Counted from the first letter of the stretch, positions 42,074-51,468 are shown. The stretch: 64,000 nt of DNA from Streptomyces iranensis (GCF_017874715.1 NZ_JAGGLR010000030.1:116488-180487); one strand, 5' to 3'. Made by a program: numbers and translations. Notes: generated by a model not told the origin, from the letters alone.

Positions 42074-42104
42074 GGCCCGTACCCCGCCGTCCGGGGTACG
42101 GGCC
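42074..42104. terminator. Bidirectional hairpin between cvnD and glpK
   Basis: GGCCCGTACCCC pairs perfectly with GGGGTACGGGCC over 12 bases around a 7-base loop, 8 bases after the cvnD stop and 50 bases from the glpK stop. The genes converge, so it can serve both. Confidence 0.8.
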
Positions 42105-42154
42105 GCCGTTCGCGTCGGCGGCACAGGCCGCCGTTGGCCGGCGCGGGGTGCGGC

Positions 42155-43687
42155 TCAGGAGCCCTCGGCCGGCTGGCCTTCCCGGTGCCAGCCGAAGCTG
42201 CGCTCCACCGCCATGCGCCAGTTGCCGTACTCGCGCGTCCGCTCCTCCTCGGTCATCCGCGGGGTCCACTCGGTATCCCGCTTCCAGTGGGCCCGCAGCT
42301 CGTCCAGGTCCTGCCAGGCGCCGGTGGCGAGCCCGGCCGCGTACGCCGCGCCCAGGCAGGTGGTCTCGGCGACCACCGGACGGATCACCGGGACGCCCAG
42401 CACATCGGCCTGATGCTGCATCAGCAGGTCGTTGGCGGTCATGCCGCCGTCGACCTTGAGCGTGCTGATCCGCACCCCGGAGTCCTGGTACATCGCGTCG
42501 ACCACCTCGCGCGTCTGCCAGCTGGTCGCCTCCAGGACGGCACGGGCCAGATGAGCCTTGGTGACATAGCGGGTGAGGCCGGTGATCACACCGCGGGCGT
42601 CCGAGCGCCAGTACGGGGCGAACAGCCCCGAGAAGGCCGGGACGATGTACGCCCCGCCGTTGTCGTCCACGCTCGCGGCGAGCGGTTCGATCTCGTCGGC
42701 GGAGCGGATGATGCCCAGCTGGTCGCGGAACCACTGCACCAGCGCGCCGGTGATCGCGATCGATCCCTCCAGGCAGTAGACGGGCCGCTCCCCGCCGAGC
42801 CGGTAGCCCATCGTGGTCAGCAGCCCGCTCTTGGACGGCACCGGGCGGTCACCGGTGTTCAGCAGCAGGAAGCTGCCGGTGCCATAGGTGTTCTTGGCCT
42901 CGCCGACGCCGTAGCAGGTCTGGCCGAAGACGGCGGCCTGCTGATCGCCGAGCGCGGAGGCCACCGGCACACCGGCCAGCTGCCCGATCGCGGTGCCGTA
43001 CACCTCGGCGGAGGAGCGGATCTCCGGCAGCATCGCCTCGGGGAGGCCCATCGTGGAGAGGATCGAGGTGTCCCACTGGAGGGTCCGCAGATCCATCAGC
43101 AGAGTGCGTCCGGCGTTGGTCACATCGGTGACGTGCACCCCGCCGTCGGTGCCGCCGGTGAGGTTCCAGATCAGCCAGGAGTCGATGGTGCCGAAGGCGA
43201 TCTCGCCCATCTCGGCGCGGCGGCGCAACCCGGGCACATGGTCCAGCAGCCAGGCGGCCTTGGGCCCGGAGAAGTAGCTGGCCAGCGGCAGTCCGGTGGT
43301 GTCCCGGAAGCGGTCCTGGCCCACCTCGCCGCCGAGTTCCTCGCACAGGCCGGAGGTGCGGGTGTCCTGCCAGACGATCGCGTTGTGCACCGGTTTGCCG
43401 GTACGGCGGTCCCACAGGACCGTCGTCTCGCGCTGGTTGGTGATGCCCAGCGCGGTCAGCTCGTCGGCCCGCAGCCCCGCCTTGGCCAGCGCACCGGCCA
43501 CCACGGCCTGCACCTTGGACCAGATCTCGGTGGCGTCGTGCTCCACCCAGCCGGGCTTGGGGAAGATCTGGCGGTGCTCGCGCTGGTCGACGGCGACGAT
43601 CGCGCCGTTCCGGTCGAAGATGATGCAGCGGCTCGAGGTGGTGCCCTGGTCGATCGCGGCGACATACGTGTCCGTCGGATGCGGCAT
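42155..43687 (-). CDS. glpK: Glycerol kinase
   Basis: 510 residues, standard length. FGGY kinase: DQGTTSSRCIIFDRNG (14-29), the GWVEHDATEIW segment, TNQRETTVLWDRRTGKP, and the late DGGMTANDLLMQHQADVL that closes the ATP site. It phosphorylates glycerol to sn-glycerol-3-phosphate. It follows glpF on the minus strand with 14 bases between and AAGGAG before its ATG. No glpD (glycerol-3-phosphate dehydrogenase) lies next to it. Confidence 0.97.
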   Translation of the reverse strand: MPHPTDTYVAAIDQGTTSSRCIIFDRNGAIVAVDQREHRQIFPKPGWVEHDATEIWSKVQAVVAGALAKAGLRADELTALGITNQRETTVLWDRRTGKPVHNAIVWQDTRTSGLCEELGGEVGQDRFRDTTGLPLASYFSGPKAAWLLDHVPGLRRRAEMGEIAFGTIDSWLIWNLTGGTDGGVHVTDVTNAGRTLLMDLRTLQWDTSILSTMGLPEAMLPEIRSSAEVYGTAIGQLAGVPVASALGDQQAAVFGQTCYGVGEAKNTYGTGSFLLLNTGDRPVPSKSGLLTTMGYRLGGERPVYCLEGSIAITGALVQWFRDQLGIIRSADEIEPLAASVDDNGGAYIVPAFSGLFAPYWRSDARGVITGLTRYVTKAHLARAVLEATSWQTREVVDAMYQDSGVRISTLKVDGGMTANDLLMQHQADVLGVPVIRPVVAETTCLGAAYAAGLATGAWQDLDELRAHWKRDTEWTPRMTEEERTREYGNWRMAVERSFGWHREGQPAEGS

Positions 43688-43701
43688 GGCGTCTCCTTCG
43701 G

Positions 43702-44466
43702 TCAGAAGGCTGCGTTGAAGACGAGACCCGCCAGCACGGCCCCGATCAGCGGGCCCACCACCGGTATCCAGGCGTAACCCCAGTCCGAGGTGCCCTTGTT
43801 GGGGATGGGCAGCAGGGCGTGGGCGAGGCGCGGCCCGAGGTCGCGCGCCGGGTTGATGGCGTAGCCGGTGGGCCCGCCCAGGGAGAGGCCGATGCCGACC
43901 ACCAGGAAGGCGACGAGCAGGACGGAGATGCCCGAGCCGAGGACCACGGTGCCGCCGCCCTCGGCGACCGGGCCGATCCCGATGCCGTCGACCTGGCCGA
44001 ACGCGAGCAGCGGCAGCACCAGCGCGGCCGTCGCGATGATCTCGGTCACGAGATTGGCCACCGGGTTCCGGATCTCCGGGACGGTGGAGAAGACCCCGAG
44101 CGTGGGCAGGGCGGTCTTCTCATCGGCGTTGGCGGCGAACTGCGCGTAGTACAGCGCCCAGGTCAGCACCGCGCCGATCACGGCGCCCACCAGCTGACCG
44201 AGGATGTAGAGCGGCACCTTGTCCCAGTCTCCGGTGTCCACGGCGACGCCCACGGTCACTGCCGGATTGAGATGGGCGCCGGACAGCGGGGCCGCGGTGT
44301 ACGCGCCGGCCATGACACCGAAGCCCCAGCCGAAGGCGACCACGATCCACCCGGCCGACTTGGCCTTGGAGTGGTTCAGGGTGACGGCGGCGCAGACGCC
44401 CGCGCCGAAGAGAATCAGTATCGCGGTGCCGATGACCTCACCGGTGAATATGTCCCCATTGCTCAT
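43702..44466 (-). CDS. glpF: Glycerol facilitator (MIP family)
   Basis: 254 residues from the ATG at 44466, preceded by AGGAG. Six hydrophobic segments with the two half-helices carrying the NPA motifs: SGAHLNPAVTVG and YAINPARDLGPRL. The Asp after the second NPAR is the mark of glycerol-conducting aquaglyceroporins rather than water channels. Lets glycerol cross the membrane for GlpK to trap. First gene of the leftward glpF-glpK operon. Confidence 0.95.
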   Translation of the reverse strand: MSNGDIFTGEVIGTAILILFGAGVCAAVTLNHSKAKSAGWIVVAFGWGFGVMAGAYTAAPLSGAHLNPAVTVGVAVDTGDWDKVPLYILGQLVGAVIGAVLTWALYYAQFAANADEKTALPTLGVFSTVPEIRNPVANLVTEIIATAALVLPLLAFGQVDGIGIGPVAEGGGTVVLGSGISVLLVAFLVVGIGLSLGGPTGYAINPARDLGPRLAHALLPIPNKGTSDWGYAWIPVVGPLIGAVLAGLVFNAAF

Positions 44467-44778
44467 GGCGGCTCCTAGGACCTCGCCCGGGGCGGACGGC
44501 CCCGGTCCTCCGTGCTGGGTCGTTTCGAGCGTGCGGGTGCATCGGAATCGCCCGTGGGGGGTGACCATGGAGAGAGCCTGCGCGCGGCGACGCCGACTGA
44601 CACCGCAGCAGTGTTCACCGGTGGTCAGGGGGCGTCAAGGTGATGGACGGCAACGGTGTTCGTGACAACCGTGAGGGCGCTGCCCTGGTGTCGCCGCGCA
44701 CTCGGGCACCACTTGGGCAGCGGGCAGTCACTCGACAGCCACCCGGCAGCCATCGGACAGTTGCCGCTCCGGCGCCGC
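44467..44778 (-). promoter_or_regulatory. glpFK upstream region
   Basis: 312 bases between glpF and the thiolase gene, both on the minus strand. On that strand TTGACG (44638-44633), 17 bases, then AACACT (44615-44610) could be a promoter. The spacer holds the 8-base palindrome CACCGGTG (44616-44623), a possible operator. Evidence is modest. Confidence 0.35.
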
Positions 44779-45969
44779 TCAGCGGACCGCGACGACCGAC
44801 GAGCCGTGCCCGAACAGCCCCTGGTTGACGGTGATCCCGGCGCGCGCGCCCGGCACCTGCCGCTCGCCCGCCTGCCCGCGCAGCTGCCAGGTCAGCTCGC
44901 ACACCTGGGCGATGGCCTGCGCCGGAACCGCCTCCCCGAAGGACGCAAGACCCCCGCTCGGATTGACCGGAATCCGCCCGCCCGGCGCCGTCGCCCCCTC
45001 GCGGAGCAGCTTCGCGCCCTCCCCGGGCGCGCACAGCCCCAAGTCCTCGTACCACTCCAGCTCCAGGGCCGTGGACAGGTCGTACACCTCGGCCAGCGAC
45101 AGATCCTCCGGTCCAAGCCCCGCCTCCTCGTACGCCGCCCGTGCGATGGAGGGCCGGAACGGATCGGGGACGGGGGAGCCCGGCGGGGCGGAGTCGGTGG
45201 CGATGTCCGGCAGATCCAGCGCGGTGCGCGGATGGGTGGGGGAGACCGACGAGACGGCGCGGATGCGGACCGGGCGCGCCATCCCGAGCCGCCGCGCCGT
45301 CTCCACGCTGCCGAGCACCAGCGCCGCCGCGCCGTCGGAGGTCGCGCAGATGTCCAGCAGCCGCAGCGGATCGGCGACCACCGGCGACGCGGCGACCTCC
45401 TCGGCGGTGACGGGGGAGCGGTAGCGGGCGTACGGATTGGCGGCGCCCGCGGCCGCGTTCTTCACCTTCACCCGCGCGAAGTCCTCGGCCGTGTCGCCGT
45501 ACAGCGCCATCCGGCGGCGGGCCCAGAGCGCGAAATAGGCGGGGTTGGTGGCGCCCAGCACCCGGAAGCGCAGCCAGTCCGGATCGTCCGGCCGCTCACC
45601 CCCCGCGGGGGCGAAGAACCCCTTGGGCGCCGCGTCGGAGCCCACCACCAGAACGGTGTCCGCCATCCCGGACAGGATCTGGGCGCGGGCGGTGTCGATG
45701 GCCCGCGCGCCGGACGCGCAGGCCGCGTACACGCTGGTGACACGGGCGCCCTGCCAGCCCAGCGCCTTGGCGAAGGTCGCGCCCGCGACCTGCCCCGGAT
45801 AGCCGCAGCGCACGGTGTTGGCGCCGACCACGGACTGGATCGCGGACCACTCGAGCCCGGCGTCGGCGAGCGCGGCGCGCGCCGCCTTCGTGCCGTACTC
45901 CACGAAGCCGCGGCCCCATTTCCCCCAGGGGTGCATCCCGGCGCCGAGCACCGCCACCTCACCGGTCAT
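44779..45969 (-). CDS. Thiolase-like lipid-transfer protein / acyl-CoA thiolase homologue
   Basis: 396 residues from the ATG at 45969, which overlaps the stop of the OB-fold gene (ATGA). Thiolase superfamily: CASGARAIDTARAQILSGMADTVL with the nucleophile-position Cys in YAACASGARA, and the late HGSSVV region. It matches the SCP2/Ltp-type proteins that act with a small OB-fold (DUF35) partner on acyl-CoA or steroid-like side chains, often as retro-aldolases or thiolases. The pairing with the next gene fits this exactly. The substrate is unknown. Confidence 0.85.
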   Translation of the reverse strand: MTGEVAVLGAGMHPWGKWGRGFVEYGTKAARAALADAGLEWSAIQSVVGANTVRCGYPGQVAGATFAKALGWQGARVTSVYAACASGARAIDTARAQILSGMADTVLVVGSDAAPKGFFAPAGGERPDDPDWLRFRVLGATNPAYFALWARRRMALYGDTAEDFARVKVKNAAAGAANPYARYRSPVTAEEVAASPVVADPLRLLDICATSDGAAALVLGSVETARRLGMARPVRIRAVSSVSPTHPRTALDLPDIATDSAPPGSPVPDPFRPSIARAAYEEAGLGPEDLSLAEVYDLSTALELEWYEDLGLCAPGEGAKLLREGATAPGGRIPVNPSGGLASFGEAVPAQAIAQVCELTWQLRGQAGERQVPGARAGITVNQGLFGHGSSVVAVR

Positions 45970-46451
45970 GACGCCTCCCCGGGAGCGGGCCGCCCGTCGG
46001 GAGCGGGCCCCTCCTCCGGAACGGGCCGCCAGTGCCAGGTGGTGAGGGTGCGCCCGTCCTCCTCGGCCAGCACCCCCGGCACCACCTCGACCTCCATGCC
46101 GATGGCCAGATCGGCCAGGGCCACCCCGGGGGCGCCCTGCCCCAGCACCACCATCCGCTCGGCGGCCAGTTCCACGGCGATCAGTGTGTAGGGCCGCCAT
46201 GTGCGCTCGGGGCCGGACGGATAGGGGGCGGGCGGCCGGTAGCGGCCGTCGGTGTAGGACCACACCCGCCCGCGGCGGGACAGCGGAACCTCCGCCAGCT
46301 CGGTGCCGGAGCAGCCCGGGGCACGGCAGAAGGCGTCCTCCCGGGGGAAGTACACCGCCCCGCAGTCCCGGCAGCACGTCCCCAGCAGCCGGAACTCCCC
46401 GCCCTCGGCGGTGAACCACCCGTCGACCACGGGCACACGTGTGGGGGACAC
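45966..46451 (-). CDS. Zn-ribbon/OB-fold (DUF35) acyl-CoA-associated protein
   Basis: 161 residues from the GTG at 46451 (GGGAGG upstream). N-terminal zinc ribbon with C26-x2-C29 (CCRDCGAVYFP) and a second pair CRAPGCSG. The OB-fold follows (GRVWSYTDGRYRP, YTLIAVELAAERMVVLGQ). Such proteins form a complex with thiolase-like partners such as the one encoded next. The C-terminal 20 residues are Pro/Gly-rich. First gene of the pair. Confidence 0.88.
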   Translation of the reverse strand: MSPTRVPVVDGWFTAEGGEFRLLGTCCRDCGAVYFPREDAFCRAPGCSGTELAEVPLSRRGRVWSYTDGRYRPPAPYPSGPERTWRPYTLIAVELAAERMVVLGQGAPGVALADLAIGMEVEVVPGVLAEEDGRTLTTWHWRPVPEEGPAPDGRPAPGEAS

Positions 46452-46473
46452 GGTCCCTCCCGATACCTCGTAA

Positions 46474-46488
46474 CTGACGATGTGTCAG
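46474..46488. promoter_or_regulatory. Palindrome in the thiolase/ABC divergent region
   Basis: CTGACGATGTGTCAG has perfect 5-base arms (CTGAC/GTCAG) around 5 bases. It lies 23 bases before the OB-fold gene start, where a repressor could block that gene. Architecture suits a TetR-type site, but no such regulator is encoded nearby. Confidence 0.45.
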
Positions 46489-46534
46489 AAGTGTGGCACG
46501 GGGACCGCAGCGCGCGTAACCCCGGTACAGTGAC

Positions 46535-46560
46535 CGCGATCACGGGCCGCGATCACGGGC
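46535..46560. repeat. 13-bp perfect tandem duplication
   Basis: CGCGATCACGGGC occurs twice head to tail (46535-46547 and 46548-46560), 32 bases before the start of the ABC ATPase gene. It may be a duplicated regulatory site or a slippage product. Confidence 0.8.
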
Positions 46561-46591
46561 CTGATCAGCCGAAGGGCGAGGGGAGCGGTCG

Positions 46592-47671
46592 GTGGCGGAG
46601 ACGGAGACCAGGACGCGGACCGGGACCACGACGACGCGCACGGCCGTCCGGCTCGAGGCCGTCACCAAGGACTTCGGGACGGTGCGCGCGGTGGACGCCG
46701 TCGATCTCACCGTCCGCGAGGGCGAGTTCTTCTCGCTGCTCGGCCCCTCCGGCTCGGGGAAGACCACCCTGCTGCGGCTGGTCGCGGGGTTCGAACAGCC
46801 CACCGCGGGGCGTATCGAACTCGCCGGGGACGACGTCACCGCGACGCCTCCCAACCGCCGCGACGCACACACCGTCTTCCAGGACTACGCGCTCTTCCCG
46901 CAGATGAGCGTCGAACAGAACGTGGCCTACGCCCTGACCGTGCGCGGCGTCCGCAAGGCCGAGCGGCTCGCCCGCGCCCGCGAGGCGCTGACCACCGTAC
47001 GGCTGGACGGCTTCGCCGCCCGCCGCCCCGCCGAGCTCTCCGGCGGCCAGCGCCAGCGCGTCGCCCTCGCCCGTGCCCTCGTCGACCGGCCCGCCGTGCT
47101 GCTGCTCGACGAACCGCTCGGCGCGCTCGACCTGGCGCTGCGGCAGGAGATGCAGACCGAGCTCAAGGAGTTGCAGCGCACCACCGGCATCACCTTCCTC
47201 CTGGTCACCCATGACCAGGACGAGGCGCTGACCATGAGCGACCGCATCGCCGTGGTCCGCGACGGCCGCATCGAGCAGACCGGCCCGCCGGTCGAGGTGT
47301 ACGAACGCCCCGCCACCGCCTTCGTCGCGGGCTTCGTCGGCACCACCAACCTGCTGCGCGGCGAGGCCGCGGTGCGTGTCGTGGGCCGCCCCGGCACGTA
47401 CTCCATCCGGCCCGAGCGCATCCTGCTCACCGAGCCCGCGGAGCCGCCCGCCGAAGCCGTGTCATCCGCTGACGGCCGACGGACCGTCACGGGGCGCGTC
47501 ACCGACATCGTGCACGCCGGGGCGCACACCCGCTTCACCATCGCGCTTCCGCACGGCGACCGGCTCACCGTGCTCCGCCAGAATCTCACCGGACTCCCTC
47601 AATCCGCCCGCCCGGACGGTCAGATCGGGCTGTCCTGGGACGAGAAGGACGCCTTCCCGGTACCGAGTTGA
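46592..47671 (+). CDS. ABC transporter ATPase, polyamine type (PotA-like)
   Basis: 359 residues from the GTG at 46592 (GGGGAG upstream). Walker A GPSGSGKTTL (51-60), Q-loop FQDYALFPQMSV, signature LSGGQRQRVALARALVD, Walker B LLLLDEPLGALDLAL and switch VTHDQDEALTMSD. A TOBE-type regulatory domain fills the last 110 residues. First of four genes for a spermidine/putrescine-class importer; the subtype follows from the solute-binding protein and the two permeases. Confidence 0.93.
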   Translation: MAETETRTRTGTTTTRTAVRLEAVTKDFGTVRAVDAVDLTVREGEFFSLLGPSGSGKTTLLRLVAGFEQPTAGRIELAGDDVTATPPNRRDAHTVFQDYALFPQMSVEQNVAYALTVRGVRKAERLARAREALTTVRLDGFAARRPAELSGGQRQRVALARALVDRPAVLLLDEPLGALDLALRQEMQTELKELQRTTGITFLLVTHDQDEALTMSDRIAVVRDGRIEQTGPPVEVYERPATAFVAGFVGTTNLLRGEAAVRVVGRPGTYSIRPERILLTEPAEPPAEAVSSADGRRTVTGRVTDIVHAGAHTRFTIALPHGDRLTVLRQNLTGLPQSARPDGQIGLSWDEKDAFPVPS

Positions 47672-47762
47672 CCTTGTCATTGCCGACGGCACCCTGGCGA
47701 GGGCCCACCGCCCGCCCGATACTGGCCGGGCCTCAAGTGCCTAGTGGGACGAGGAGGACCGG

Positions 47763-48944
47763 ATGCGGAAACGGAAGACGTCTGCGTGGAGGTCCGCGGC
47801 CGCCGTCTGCGCGCTGCTGCTGACCGCGGCCGGGTGCGGCTCGGGCGGCGGCGACGACAAGGGCGGCCACGCACCCGACAAGCTCGGTAAGGGCGAGGGC
47901 AAGGTCAACGTCATCGCCTGGGCCGGCTACGCCGAGGACGGCTCCAACGACCCCAAGGTGGACTGGGTTCACCCGTTCGAGAAGAAGACCGGCTGTCAGG
48001 TGAACACCAAGACGGCCGGCACCTCCGACGAGATGGTCTCGCTGATGAAGACCGGGCAGTACGACACGGTCTCCGCCTCCGGCGACGCCACCCTGCGCCT
48101 CATCGCCTCCGGCGACGCGGCCCCCGTCAACACCAAACTGGTGCCCAACTACAAGGACATCTTCCCGGCCCTCAAAAACCAGCCGTTCAACTCCAGGGAC
48201 GGCCGGATGTACGGCATTCCGCACGGCCGGGGCGCCAACCTCCTCATGTACCGCACCGACAAGGTGAAGCCCGCGCCCGACTCCTGGCGCGCCGTCTTCG
48301 ACGACTCCGCGCGGTACGGGGGGCACGTCACCGCCTATGACTCGCCCATCTACATCGCCGACGCCGCGCTCTATCTGATGCGTGCCAAGCCCTCGCTCGG
48401 CATCAAGAACCCCTACGCGCTCGACCAGAAGCAGCTCGACGCGGCCGTATCCCTGCTGAAGAAGCAGCACAAGGCGGTGGGGGAGTACTGGAGCGACTAC
48501 CAGAAGGAGATCACCGCCTTCAAGGGCGGCGACAGCGTCATCGGCACCACCTGGCAGGTCATCGCCAACCTCACCAAGGCCGAGAAGGCCCCGGTCAAGG
48601 CGGTGCTCCCCAAGGAGGGCGCCACCGGCTGGTCCGATACCTGGATGGTGTCGGCCAAGGCCGAGCACCCCAACTGCGCCTACAAGTGGCTCGACTGGAT
48701 CGTTTCGCCCAAGGTCAACGCCCAGGTCGCGGAGTACTTCGGCGAGGCTCCGTCCAACCGTAAGGCGTGCGCCGAGACCTCCGACCCGAACCACTGCGCG
48801 ATCTTCCACGCGGACGACGAGAAGTACTTCCAGCGCGTCCACTTCTGGACCACGCCCATCAAGGACTGCCTCGACGGCCGCAAGGACGCCACCTGCACCG
48901 ACTACGCCCAGTGGACCCGGGCCTGGACGGAGGTCAAGGGCTGA
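47763..48944 (+). CDS. Extracellular solute-binding lipoprotein (PotD-like)
   Basis: 393 residues. Lipoprotein signal: basic start MRKRKTSAWR, hydrophobic core, LLLTAAGC with the lipidated Cys at 25, then a Gly-rich linker. The mature protein follows the PotD/family 1 pattern (VNVIAWAGYAEDG, FEKKTGCQVNTK, the late CAYKWLDWIVSPKVNAQVAEYFGEAPSN). Binds the substrate outside the membrane for the permeases encoded next. Polyamine, betaine-like or related cationic compounds are possible. GGAGGA precedes the ATG. Confidence 0.92.
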   Translation: MRKRKTSAWRSAAAVCALLLTAAGCGSGGGDDKGGHAPDKLGKGEGKVNVIAWAGYAEDGSNDPKVDWVHPFEKKTGCQVNTKTAGTSDEMVSLMKTGQYDTVSASGDATLRLIASGDAAPVNTKLVPNYKDIFPALKNQPFNSRDGRMYGIPHGRGANLLMYRTDKVKPAPDSWRAVFDDSARYGGHVTAYDSPIYIADAALYLMRAKPSLGIKNPYALDQKQLDAAVSLLKKQHKAVGEYWSDYQKEITAFKGGDSVIGTTWQVIANLTKAEKAPVKAVLPKEGATGWSDTWMVSAKAEHPNCAYKWLDWIVSPKVNAQVAEYFGEAPSNRKACAETSDPNHCAIFHADDEKYFQRVHFWTTPIKDCLDGRKDATCTDYAQWTRAWTEVKG

Positions 48945-48945
48945 G

Positions 48946-49791
48946 ATGCCCGCCGCGCCCACCTCAGGCTCGCGGCTGCGCCTCATCGCGCTCCTCGCCC
49001 CGCCCCTGCTCTGGCTGACCCTGGCCTATCTGGGCTCGCTCGCCATCCTGCTGCTGTCGGCCTTCTGGGCCACCGACTCCTTCACCTCCGACGTCGTCCA
49101 CACCTGGAACACCGACAACTTCCACGAGCTGCTGACCACCCCCGTCTACCGCACCATCGCCCTGCGCACCCTGTCCATCGCGGTCGCCGTCACCGTCATC
49201 GACGCACTCCTCGCCCTGCCCATGGCGTTCTGCATGGCGCGGGTCGCGGGGCGGCGGTGGCGGCGGCCGCTGCTGGTCGCCGTGCTCACCCCGCTGTGGG
49301 CCGGCTATCTGGTCAAGGCGTACGCCTGGCGGGTCATGCTCGGCGAGGACGGCGTCGTGGGCGCCGCCCTCGCCCCGTTCGGGCTGCACGGGCCCGGCTA
49401 CGGCACCACCGCCGTCGTCATCGTGCTCGCCTACCTCTGGCTGCCGTACATGATCCTGCCGGTGTACGCGGCCCTCGAACGGCTCCCCGAGCGGATGCTG
49501 GAAGCCTCGGCCGACCTCGGCGCCGGCGCCTGGCGGACCCTGCGCTCCGTCGTCCTGCCCGCCGTACGCCCCGCCGTGTTCGCCGGATCCGTCTTCACCT
49601 TCTCGCTCAGCCTGGGCGACTACCTCACCGTGCAGATCGTCGGCGGCAAGACCCAGCTGCTGGGCAATGTCATCGCCTCACAGGTCACCCTGGACCTGCC
49701 GATGGCCGCCGCGCTCTCCGCCGTACCCGTGGTCCTCATCGTCTGCTACCTGGCCGCCGTACGCCGTGCGGGGGCTCTCGACTCGCTCTAG
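48946..49791 (+). CDS. ABC transporter permease (PotB-like)
   Basis: 281 residues, starting one base after the binding-protein stop. Six membrane segments (first: LIALLAPPLLWLTLAYLGSLAILLLSAF). The EAA loop contacting the ATPase reads EASADLGAGAWRTLRSVVLPAVRPAVFAG at about 184-212. Partner of the second permease. Confidence 0.93.
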   Translation: MPAAPTSGSRLRLIALLAPPLLWLTLAYLGSLAILLLSAFWATDSFTSDVVHTWNTDNFHELLTTPVYRTIALRTLSIAVAVTVIDALLALPMAFCMARVAGRRWRRPLLVAVLTPLWAGYLVKAYAWRVMLGEDGVVGAALAPFGLHGPGYGTTAVVIVLAYLWLPYMILPVYAALERLPERMLEASADLGAGAWRTLRSVVLPAVRPAVFAGSVFTFSLSLGDYLTVQIVGGKTQLLGNVIASQVTLDLPMAAALSAVPVVLIVCYLAAVRRAGALDSL

Positions 49792-49838
49792 CCGTCCCTC
49801 CAGCCGCTCCAGCCCCAGCCACCCCAGGAGGTGGGCCC

Positions 49839-50651
49839 ATGCGCCTCTCGCGCACCGCCCGAGTGGTCCTCGGCTGTGTCACCGCGGCCGGCCTCGCGAT
49901 CGTCTACGTCCCCCTGCTGCTGGTGCTGCTCAACTCCTTCAACGCCGACCGCTCCTTCGGCTGGCCGCCCAGCGGCCTCACCGGCCGCTGGTGGCGGGCC
50001 GCCCTGCACAGCGACGGCGCCCGCGAGGCCCTGCTCACCTCGCTCAAGGCCGGACTCGCCGCCACCGCGATCGCCCTGGTACTCGGCACCCTCGCCGCGT
50101 ACGCCGTCCACCGCCACCGCTTCTTCGGGCGGCGGACCGTGTCCTTCCTGCTCGTCCTGCCGATCGCGCTGCCCGGCATCGTCAGCGGCATCGCCCTCAA
50201 CGCCGCCTTCCGCACCGTCCTCGACCCGATCGGCATCGGCTTCGGCCTGTTCACGGTGGTCGTCGGGCACGCCACGTTCTGCGTCGTCATCGTCTTCAAC
50301 AACATCGGCGCCCGGCTGCGCCGTATCGCGCCCTCCCTGGCCGAGGCGTCCGCCGACCTCGGGGCGCGCTCCTGGCAGACCTTCCGGTACGTCACCTTCC
50401 CCGCCATGCGCTCGGCCCTCTTCGCGGGCGGGCTGCTGGCCTTCGCGCTCTCCTTCGACGAGATCGTCGTCACGACCTTCACCGCCGGGCCCGGCACCCG
50501 CACCCTGCCCATCTGGATCTACGAGAACCTGGCCCGCCCCCACCAGGCCCCCGTCGTCAACGTCGTCGCCGCACTGCTCATCCTGGTGTCCGTGCTGCCC
50601 GTGTACATCGCCCAGCGGCTCTCCTCGGACACGGCGGGCGGACGGCTGTGA
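49839..50651 (+). CDS. ABC transporter permease (PotC-like)
   Basis: 270 residues from the ATG at 49839 after AGGAGGTG. Six membrane segments. The EAA loop reads EASADLGARSWQTFRYVTFPAMRSALFAG. Closes the importer operon. Ends 8 bases before the stop of the convergent peptidase gene. Confidence 0.93.
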   Translation: MRLSRTARVVLGCVTAAGLAIVYVPLLLVLLNSFNADRSFGWPPSGLTGRWWRAALHSDGAREALLTSLKAGLAATAIALVLGTLAAYAVHRHRFFGRRTVSFLLVLPIALPGIVSGIALNAAFRTVLDPIGIGFGLFTVVVGHATFCVVIVFNNIGARLRRIAPSLAEASADLGARSWQTFRYVTFPAMRSALFAGGLLAFALSFDEIVVTTFTAGPGTRTLPIWIYENLARPHQAPVVNVVAALLILVSVLPVYIAQRLSSDTAGGRL

Positions 50652-50658
50652 CGCCCGC

Positions 50659-51468
50659 TCAGCCGGTCAGCGAGCGGCGCGAGACGGGAAAGTCGAAGTA
50701 GGTGTCCGGGAACAGCTCCGGCTTGAAGGTGTAGTGCCACCACTCCTCGGCCAGATTGACGAACCCGAGCTTCTCCAACGTGCCCTTGAGCAGCAGCCGG
50801 TTGGCCCGCTGCACACCCTTGATCCGTGGATCGAGCGTATGCGAGCGCGTGTCGAAGCAGTCGTAACCGGTGCCCATGTCCACCGAGTTGTCCGGGAAGC
50901 GGTCCTTCTTGGCCGCGTAGCACGGCACCAGCTTCTCGCCCGGCACATACGGACGCGTGGGCGGCGCGGGCAGCCGCGCGATCGTCAGATCCACCGTGCT
51001 GCCCCGGCTGTGCCCCGACTTCTCGGCGATATAGCCGTCCTCGAACAGCCGCGTCTTGTCGACCTCCGGATAGAACTCGCCCTTCATCCGCTGATCGCCA
51101 AGATCCTTGGCCCACTCCACGAAGTCGTTCACCGCGCGCTGCGGCCGATAGCAGTCGTACACCTTCAAGGTGTAGCCGCGCCGCAGCAGTTGACGCTGCG
51201 CCCGACGCAGCGCCTCGGCGGCCGGGCGGGTCAGGACGCACATCGGCCGGCGGTATCCGTCCACCGGATCGCCCGTGAAGTTGTGCGGTGTGAAGTAGCG
51301 GATCTCCTGCCGGATCGTCGGATCGACGTCCCGGAGAGCCACGAACTCCTTCGGAGCCTTGGGCTCCGCCTTCGCCTGCGCCGGGGTGTACGGCGCGACG
51401 GCCAGCAGAGCGGCAACGGGCAGAACGAGCGCACGCAGCGCGACGGCGAGTCTTGGCATGCCCATCAC
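50659..51468 (-). CDS. Secreted D-Ala-D-Ala dipeptidase (VanX/DdpX-like, peptidase M15)
   Basis: 269 residues from a GTG at 51468; ATGs at 51465 and 51459 are close alternatives. Signal peptide: basic/hydrophobic LAVALRALVLPVAALLAVAPYTPAQA, cleavage near 32. Zinc-site residues H153 and D160 (SGHSRGSTVDLT) and H245 with E242 (EEWWHY) match the VanX family. The secreted form and lack of vanH/vanA neighbours suggest cell-wall peptide turnover rather than glycopeptide resistance. Confidence 0.9.
   Translation of the reverse strand: MMGMPRLAVALRALVLPVAALLAVAPYTPAQAKAEPKAPKEFVALRDVDPTIRQEIRYFTPHNFTGDPVDGYRRPMCVLTRPAAEALRRAQRQLLRRGYTLKVYDCYRPQRAVNDFVEWAKDLGDQRMKGEFYPEVDKTRLFEDGYIAEKSGHSRGSTVDLTIARLPAPPTRPYVPGEKLVPCYAAKKDRFPDNSVDMGTGYDCFDTRSHTLDPRIKGVQRANRLLLKGTLEKLGFVNLAEEWWHYTFKPELFPDTYFDFPVSRRSLTG

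Noticed and set aside
50659..51468. VanX-like gene as vancomycin resistance
   Set aside because: It has a signal peptide and no vanH, vanA, vanR or vanS neighbours; secreted cell-wall turnover is more likely.
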